Assembly (NCBI GenBank): GCA_905221615.1
Contig: CAJNDT010004713.1
Location: 338,001-402,000 of the forward strand
Direction of reading: 5' to 3'
DNA from: Symbiodinium sp. CCMP2592
Lineage: Eukaryota > Sar > Dinophyceae > Suessiales > Symbiodiniaceae
Length of the DNA: 64,000 bases
Position numbers and translations under genes: made by a program. The notes beneath the pieces were generated by a model that made no database searches, was not told where the DNA came from, and saw nothing but the letters and a program-made list of their open reading frames with translations. Shown here in pieces: positions 57,296 through 64,000 of this stretch. The stretch's first letter is position 1. Every line of letters begins with the position of its first letter.

Positions 57296-57970
57296 GGTGT
57301 CGGGTTTGTCGTCGAAGCTGAGACAAGCTGTATCCAAGTCTTAAAAGTCTTCCAGTTCCTGCTATAGTCCGACAACGATTGGACGGGTCAGTCTTCTGTG
57401 GTCAGGGAGCTCAGCATGTTGCAGTGCTGTCGAGGAGGTGTTCGTGATTCAACCTAGGCTGAAGGCTCAGCTTGGGTATTTTGGTGTCCAGGCAGTTGTA
57501 AACGGGATAGTGGACCCAAAAAAAAAGTACGCTAAACGGCAGACTGCTTCGATAGAGGGGTGGGGGGGGTTGTTGTTCATGGATTTGAGGAACAACAACC
57601 CCCCCCCCCCCACCCCCCACCCCCCCCTTGTTGTTTCCATTTTGAGAGAACAATAAACCCCCCCCCCCCCCTGTTCTTCTTCCCCTTCGTTTCTTCGAAC
57701 AACAACCCCCCCCCTGTTTGCGTAAACCTCTAAAGGGGTAGCTCTAACAGGTACCTACAGCAATGGCTGCATGCTCATACATATACATTCCGCTGCCCAT
57801 TGGCTCACAGTGGTTTTACCATATTGAGACAAGACAAGCTCTCCTTGCGTAGCAAGACAAAACAACTACTGTCCGTGTGCAGGGCGCTGCCCTTTGATCC
57901 TTAGGGAATAAACTGGTCATACACCTCCTAACAAGGAGCATTTCCTTGTGGGTGTATCGGCTCAGTTTTC
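57296..57970. other. NAT10 3' flank and candidate left LTR
   Basis: Holds the poly-C/poly-G hairpin (57557-57616), further C-tracts to 57716, then 57717-57964. The last part could be a short LTR (TG... start, TCA end), with an imperfect hairpin ATACACC...CAAGGA/TCCTTG...GGTGTAT at 57919-57959. LTR limits cannot be fixed without the right LTR. Confidence 0.35.
57557..57616. repeat. G-rich/C-rich inverted repeat
   Basis: GGGGTGGGGGGGGTTGTTGTTC is followed after 11 bases by GAACAACAACC and a C-run with CACCCC. The AACAACAACC/GTTGTT motif and C-runs recur at 57627-57672 and 57700-57716. Confidence 0.9.
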
Positions 57971-57987
57971 TGGTAGCGGAGCCCGGA
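57971..57987 (+). promoter_or_regulatory. Candidate tRNA primer-binding site
   Basis: TGGTAGCGGAGCCCGG starts with TGG, complementary to a tRNA CCA end, and resembles initiator tRNA-Met sites (TGGTA(T/G)C(A/G)GAG) used by many copia elements. It lies 96 bases before the gag ATG. Confidence 0.45.
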
Positions 57988-58066
57988 AAGGGCCGCCCGC
58001 CTCCCAAAGTCCGCTACAGCGGTCGGCCTCGCCGAACGCTTAACCAAGCGGATAAGAGGCAGCACA

Positions 58067-58744
58067 ATGTCGAGCTCGCATAGCGAAGCCGACGACAGTT
58101 CCCAATCCTCCGGGGGATATGAGAACGAAGAGACCTCCCAAGGTCCAGCCACTTATGTCGCACAGTCATATGCAACATCTGACCGCATGCTTGCATCATT
58201 AGGCATAACGCCCAAGATCGCGCCTGCCTATGATGGCACCACCTCGTGGTTTGAGTATGAACAGTTGATTGACGACTGGTGCGACATAACAACGCTGGAT
58301 GACACCAAAAGAGGTCCGTCTCTCAAGACGAGGCTCTCCGGATTGGCCGCAGTACAAAAGGAATCACTGAACCGAGAAAGGCTTGCAGCCCCAGATGGAG
58401 TAGATTACTTCAAGAAGAAGATGCGTCCATTTTTCGTGAAAGGAGAACAGTACGTTTTCCTGTGGCGTTTCCTCGGCCTATTCAAGGCATGGAAGGGCAA
58501 CCAAGACTTTGTGACTTGGATTGCCAAGTTTGAGATCGTGCTACAGCGCGTGAAAAACTCATGGATGGATCTCTTACCAGAGATAGCTCTGGAGGATGCC
58601 CATCCAGATTTCATGCAAGCTGTGCAGGCAGACCAAACCTTCTTGCGCATGCAGGATGCACCGAGAGAGACACATATGCCGCACGCTATTTCGAAACATG
58701 GAACAAGGAACGCCTTGACAATCATCGAAGAGCGTTTCCTCTGA
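58067..58744 (+). CDS. Copia-type gag-like ORF
   Basis: Starts ATG 58067 and ends TGA 58742-58744 (225 residues). It opens with an acidic Ser-rich stretch, then APAYDGTTSWFEYEQLIDDW and FFVKGEQYVFLWRF, typical of the gag region of dinoflagellate copia polyproteins (from memory). The conserved frame is left at about 58660-58676; the gag continues in the -1 frame as YAARYFETWNKERL. The last ~23 codons of this ORF are therefore out of frame with the protein family. No classic CCHC knuckle is visible here. Expected role is packaging element RNA into particles. Confidence 0.75.
   Translation: MSSSHSEADDSSQSSGGYENEETSQGPATYVAQSYATSDRMLASLGITPKIAPAYDGTTSWFEYEQLIDDWCDITTLDDTKRGPSLKTRLSGLAAVQKESLNRERLAAPDGVDYFKKKMRPFFVKGEQYVFLWRFLGLFKAWKGNQDFVTWIAKFEIVLQRVKNSWMDLLPEIALEDAHPDFMQAVQADQTFLRMQDAPRETHMPHAISKHGTRNALTIIEERFL
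58645..58678 (+). other. Gag-to-pol frame change (-1)
   Basis: Frame 58067+3n matches the family up to LRMQDAPRE; frame 58660+3n matches from TYAARYF. Both frames are open over 58534-58744. A GAGAGAGA tract sits at 58663-58670. A one-base deletion or a programmed -1 slip would both explain it. Confidence 0.65.
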
Positions 58745-61700
58745 ACGATAATCTCCTAGCTCTCCTCTTCCTAGTGCAGTCCGACCTAAATGAGATGCAA
58801 CGTGAGAGGTTGGTAACAGCATTGACCAACCAAGGTCACCGAATTGAGACCTACACGTACCCTGTGGTACGGCAGACCATGTTCGATCAGTTCTCAACGA
58901 CCAGAACTGGTCTGCAGGATCCCAACATTCGGCACTCTTCTCACAAGAAGGACCGCCATGGAAGGAGAGACCAACGCCGCAAACGCGGAGGTCGAAACTT
59001 CCTCATCCTCGATCAGGGTGAATACGATGGAGTCGATGGATTCTGGCTCCAAGACGAAGACACCCTTGAGGAAGGCTTTCTTGCCGCCGAGGATGAAGAA
59101 GCTGTCTTCTGGACAGTTGATGACCATGAGGCCTTCGTTGCAAGGAGATTCAAAAAGGGAAGAAGACCAAGAATGCGTCCCGGATCACCGGGAAGAGCAA
59201 AGGGTGGCAAGCGAAAAGGACGTGGCCGTTTTAGGTCATACCGCGGAAAAGGGAGAGCCAACCAGGCAGAACATGATCCAACTGATTCCAGCTATTTCGG
59301 TAAAGGTAAAGGAAAGGAAAAAGGAAAAGGTGGAAAAGGCAAAGGAAAAGGAAAGGACAAAGGAGATAAAGGAAGCTCCTTCAAAGGCGCAAAGGCAAAA
59401 GGCAAAGGTAAGGATACAGCTAAGTCTGCCTCCTTACAAGGAGACCAAACTGGATCTCCACAGGCCTATGAGAGTTCCACCGCACCGAGCTGGGATTCAT
59501 GGTATGAGGACAGTTATTATACTGACTCCAGTTGGAATTATGCCGCTTATGACGATCAAACGTCTTATACATACTATGCATCACAAGCCTCACGAAGAAA
59601 AACACGGAGAAAGAAGAGAAGAAATCAAGCAGGATCATCAGGTAGAGGCACAGATCCGAGCGCGCACCAAGAACCCGTGTTCAACTCATCAGTGAGTTAC
59701 GTGCCCCAGGTCTTTGAACCATCCGAGGGGCAAGGTGTTGAAACTGCAACAGCGGTGTTTCCGTTGCAGCACACCGTCCTATCTGCTCTCACAGAGCGGA
59801 TCAATCTTGATAAGAACCCTACCTTTGTCATACTTGACTCAGGTTGTACTAGGGCTATGGGTTCCCGCTATGCGGTGAACAGGCTTATCAAGGCCGTGAA
59901 GCAACGTGCCCCAGGCATGATTGATTTCACTTTCTCACCTTCGAACACGAAGTTCTCTTTCGCAGATAGTGAAACAGCTCTTATCAAGGAGCGTGTAACT
60001 CTATGGTTCAACACAACTCCAAGAAGAGATACAACCATAGAAGTTCTGGATCAAGGGAGAGTTCCCATTTTGTTCTCCATTGAACAGATGAGGAATCTAA
60101 GAATGACCCTCGAGTGTAGTCCCACAGCTGACCTAGCAACGTGTGAAGCTTTCGGTTTGTACAAAACCCCCCTTCCGATTAGTACCAATAACCATTTGGT
60201 ATTGGACCTTCTAGGCTTCACTTCCACCAGGAAGTATCTCCCTAAGTCAGGTACGTCGTTCAGTGCGACGGAGACTGCTCTAGGAGCTAAGAAGCCAAAG
60301 GAAGAAAGAAGATCTTATAAGAAGATCCCGGAAGGTCGCTGTCCAGCCTGCGCAGGACAGAAAAAGCCTCATACGTTCCTCAAAGGTTGCGACAAAGCAC
60401 CTGAAGGAGCAGCTGATCCACCACCGAAGGGCATTCCAGGTAAGAAGAAGCCTCTTCCATCTGATCCGGCAGAATCATCTGCCAAGAAACCTGATCCACC
60501 AGAACCATCTGGTGATGCTCCTGAGCCTTCCGAACCATCGGAACCATCATCAGGCTCTAGAGACAAACCTGCAGAATCATCTGCACCGCACGAACCTCCA
60601 GAAGAAGAAAGACTTGAGGTTCCACCTGCGAAGACAAAGACTCCAAAGGGTCTTAAAAACCTTCTGAAGAAAACCCGCAAATATGCGGTCAAACCTCCTG
60701 TTGAGGAGAAGTCTATGGTCCCAGGAGCTGATGACGGGACGGAGGTAAGACCACTTGAGTCAAGAGAATACCCGGCTCCTGGTACAGACTCACCTACAGG
60801 TGAAGAGATTGTCGCAGAACCATCGCCATCTCTTCCCATTGCTCTTCGCAGGATTCATGAGAAGCTTAAGGACCCTGTAGAACTCTATAAGCTTCACCTT
60901 AAGCACCGTCATATGAGTACGGATCAGTTCAAGCGACGCACGAAAGCCTTACAGATCCCAAAGGAGATATATGAGCTATATGACCAACTGGTCAAAAAGT
61001 GTTCAGCCTGTCAGGAACACGTGAGAGCTCCTTCAAGAGCGAAGATTTCCGGTTTAAGATCAGAGACTTTCGGTGATCTCACCTTCGTAGATCACGGTGA
61101 GCTTCCAATTCCCGGCAAGAATAGTCGCTTAATATTTCTTATTCTCTATGACGGAGCAACAAACCTGTTGACTTCCGAAGTAGTCCAGGATAAAGAAGAG
61201 CATACTACAATGTCGATTATGAATGACTACTTTGAGAAATTTCAGATCAACCCAAAGGTTGTAGTTGGAGATCAAGCATTCATGACTCCAAAAATGGAGG
61301 CTTATTACAATCGGCAGAATATCAAGCCTGTAGCAACAGGACCTGGAACACCATGGCCCAACAGGGCCGAAGCTGCTGTAAGATTGCTGAAGCATCAGAT
61401 TAAGATCATACTTCAGATCCTGAAGGATGGTGACCCGCAGTATAACGGAATCACCATGAAGTATGGCAACCTCGTTCGACAAGCATGTTTGGCAAGAAAC
61501 TCTTCGATTACCTATGGAGGAGTTACTCCTTTAGAAATGGCCTTTGGTAGGCGTCCTCGAGATGTTATAACACCAGAGAACGCTGATCCCAATCAGTTGA
61601 CAGGTAATCCAACTGATACGGAAGTCACTGCGAGAGCCATTAAGGAGCTTGCCAACAGGGCTTACCAAGAGGCACGCCAATCTGATGATCTGCGCAGAGA

Positions 61701-64000
61701 TCTTGCGGCCAGACTGTCAATGACCGAAGGACCTTTCTCTTTGGGAGATAAGGTTTTCTACTGGTCAGAGGATAAGTCTAAGATTGGATCAACTGGGTCC
61801 AAACATGGATCTTGGCTAAAAGGAAAGGTGATCTCCGAACTCGGAGGATCCATGGTAGGTGTGGATCTTGGAACACGCATCGTCCGCGTTAATATCTCAA
61901 AACTGAGGAAAAATTATGACATAACATCTGATGTGGAGATTCCTCTCGCGCCTGATGAGGAAACTCTGACGTCAGAAGGTTCTGACCACGCAAGTTGCAT
62001 GGTCACCTTTGATGCTTCCCTGCAGTCGACAGACCTAACGGTTCCGCATCAAGAGTGTCACTGGCAGGTCACCAGCACTGGGAAGATTGACTTCCTAGAA
62101 CTCTACGGTGGATCTCCCCGTATGAGTCACAAGGCTGCCCTGTCAGGTCTGCGAGTAGGTCAGCCAGTCGACTTGCGTAGTGGTCTAGATCTTGAGCAAC
62201 CGCAAGGTCGCTCCAATCTTCTTAGGATCATCAAGGAACAAGAACCTACTATTATTGTTATGTCACCCGATCACTCTCAGTGGTCTAGCTGGTACTCACA
62301 GTGGAAGAAAGGCTCTGCCAAGAGACTTTCTGTTTTAAAATTCTGTGAATCGGTCGCAGACCACCAAATGAAGCTCGGACGTTACTTTGTTCTTGAGAAC
62401 CCATACTACAGCAGGCTCTGGTCTTCACCAGAAGCAAAACGCCTGTTTTCCAACCGCAAGATCAGCTATGAGGTCTGTAACCTACAAGCCTATGGCATGA
62501 AAGATCCAAAAGGATACTATGAATCGAAATCCTCGATTTTCATGCACAACCTGCCACCGCAGGTTCTAACTCCTCTCCAGAGGCATTCTGCCAAAACGAA
62601 ATCTCCAACATCTCCACCAGGAGACGAAAAGGGTATTCAAGGCTACGGTCTTAAAACGAAACTCGCACAAGTGTATCCTTATGAATTCTGTGAGACCTTT
62701 GCCTCGTGTTTGGCAAGATTCCTGAAGAGAGATACATATGCATCTCATCTTTCTTTAGTCACAGACATACTAGGATACTCTGGAGATGAATGCCTCCAGG
62801 GACTTTCGGAACTTCTTGACCAAGAGTATTCACTTTTGACAGCAAATCCTCTCAAGGATTCCAAACTCCTGCAAGATCCGAAAATCAGATCACTTGTTGC
62901 TAGAGTAAATTCCTTATCGAGTAAAACTGAATTACCATTGCATCATTCCAAACCATCACCGTCCCTTGATGCCTTGGTGTCAGACATTACTCGCCTTAGA
63001 TCAAGACTCTTACCAGGGTCTGGTTTCGAACAGTGTACTCTATACAGAGGTACATTTGGAACAGTCAAAGCACTCACCAGTGTAACTGATGGCGTTCTTG
63101 TCTTCTGGAACAAGAAGAAGCCCAATTCGACTATGACGTGTTGCTTGCCGCACCAGGTTTCCTGGAATAAAGTACACCCATCAACCTTCTCGGGGGTGCT
63201 CTTCCAGATGACAGGCGGCAAGACTTCACCGTCCGTGCGAACACCGCCGGATGTTATCATGTCGGACGAAGAGGTTTCGCCGTCAGACCCGTCAGAACCC
63301 ATGAGCACTAATCGCTCACGGATCACATCTGACGATGTCTCTATGCCGGAACCAGATCAGCCGATGCCTCCCGGCACGCCGCCGTCGCGTCCTCCTCCTC
63401 CCATACCTCCACCGCGACTACCGGCCGTTTCCTCCGATGAGCCCGTGGCTCCTGCTCGGGCTAAGCCTCGCGTGCATCCGCCTCCTCGCGTTCCGTCTCC
63501 TCGGCGTCTGGGGGGTGATGTGTCGCCAAGGTCTTCATCGGAAAGGAAAGTTTCGCCGCACAAACAGAAATCACCTTCACAGGTGCCGACACCAAAACCT
63601 AAACCGAAGGCACATCCACAGGGACCCATTCTTCCGTTACAACAAGATGAAGAAGATTCTGAAGAAGAACTGGTCCCGGACGACCCCGGACAACCGTCCG
63701 CTCCTCCTCACACCTCTGGTTCACCAGAACCGGAGAGCGATGCCGAGTCAGAAGACACAAGGTATTACTCTGATGAGGAAGGTGACCTGGTCGTAGATGA
63801 GAAGGACTGGATCCTTCTCACAGAAGAACAGAAACTGTGCAGTAACACAGGTTCTTTCTCCATGCCTCGGTACATGCATGGCGGACCCGTAGACATCAGA
63901 GAGGTAACATCAAGAGTGAGGTCAGACCGAACACGGTATAAACCCACCAAAAGGTTCCGATCTGACATCCGTGAAGAGTATGATCTTCTCACGGAAGAGG
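58660..64000 (+). CDS. Copia-type polyprotein (partial, runs off the window)
   Basis: One frame stays open to base 64000, about 1,780 codons. In order: rest of gag; basic Gly/Lys run (GKGKGK, 59297-59420); aspartic protease with LDSGCT (catalytic Asp at 59836-59838); C-x2-C-x6-H-x5-C zinc motif (60340-60390); integrase zinc finger HLKHRH...CSAC (60895-61011); integrase core with Asp 61090, Asp 61270 and Glu 61369; SH3-like DNA-binding end (61735-61915); methyltransferase-like domain (62089-62560); Ser/Pro-rich linker (63240-63760). Integrase before any reverse transcriptase gives the copia order. RT and RNase H would lie to the right. No stop is seen, so the element may be young, apart from the frame change. 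Confidence 0.85.
61060..61500 (+). other. Integrase catalytic core of the copia element
   Basis: FVDHGE, VVGDQAF and PNRAEAAV hold the D-D-E triad; 32 residues separate the second Asp from the Glu, near the usual 35. All three acidic residues are present. Confidence 0.8.
62089..62560 (+). other. Degenerate methyltransferase-like domain in the polyprotein
   Basis: DFLELYGGSPRMS then PVDLRSGLDLE look like the SAM-binding motif I region of a C5-methyltransferase-type fold. IIVMSPDHSQWSSW sits where the catalytic PPC motif would be, and VLENPYYSRLW where motif VI (ENV/ENP) would be. The catalytic Cys is absent, so activity is unlikely. Confidence 0.5.

Noticed and set aside
58844..59695. 283-residue Lys/Glu-rich + strand ORF
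   Set aside because: It is an out-of-frame shadow of the polyprotein's basic region.
1..64000. tRNA, rRNA, CRISPR or bacterial operon signals
   Set aside because: None recognised on either strand by eye; a tRNA covariance search was not possible.

Overview
The window looks like nuclear DNA of a dinoflagellate, probably Symbiodiniaceae-like. The grounds are: every recognisable gene lies on the + strand; exons are tiny and introns large; most introns start with GC or GA rather than GT, and nearly all acceptors read AG|G; TTTAGGG/CCCTAAA telomere-type repeats are scattered inside introns; there is an RCC1-type repeat protein with repeated DGSVVCWG motifs; and a large copia-like retroelement sits at the right end. 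This taxonomic call is inference from those traits.

Layout. 1-930 is the 3' part of an RCC1-repeat gene. 1325-2953 is a probable four-exon gene of unknown function. About 4.6-57.3 kb (roughly 53 kb) is one gene for an RNA cytidine acetyltransferase (NAT10/Kre33/TmcA family). I pieced it together by hand from about 41 micro-exons of 19-116 bases, following the family order almost to its C-terminus. Each junction where both sides could be placed keeps the reading frame. No single exon is long enough to stand out as an ORF, so the region looks empty in an ORF scan. The N-terminal ~200 residues of the family were not found. From 57.97 kb to the window end is a copia-type retroelement: primer-binding-site candidate, gag-like ORF, a -1 frame change, then an uninterrupted polyprotein with protease, zinc motif, integrase and a degenerate methyltransferase-like domain. 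Its reverse transcriptase would lie beyond the window.

The NAT10 introns are packed with short hairpin elements (about 70-200 bp, 15-40 bp inverted ends). They fall into about nine recurrent families (A-I below) plus single examples, together with minisatellites (49, 51 and ~62 bp units), telomere-like arrays, AT-rich islands and simple repeats. None of the mapped elements overlaps a mapped exon, but one starts 14 bases after a splice donor. Another intron carries decayed copies of the end of its upstream exon.

Limits: exon calls rest on my memory of NAT10-family conservation and on splice-phase logic, with no alignment run. Five to ten exons are probably still missing, for example between 22.5 and 25.7 kb, 32.0 and 35.6 kb, and 36.8 and 39.3 kb. 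No tRNA, rRNA, CRISPR or bacterial-type signals were recognised.
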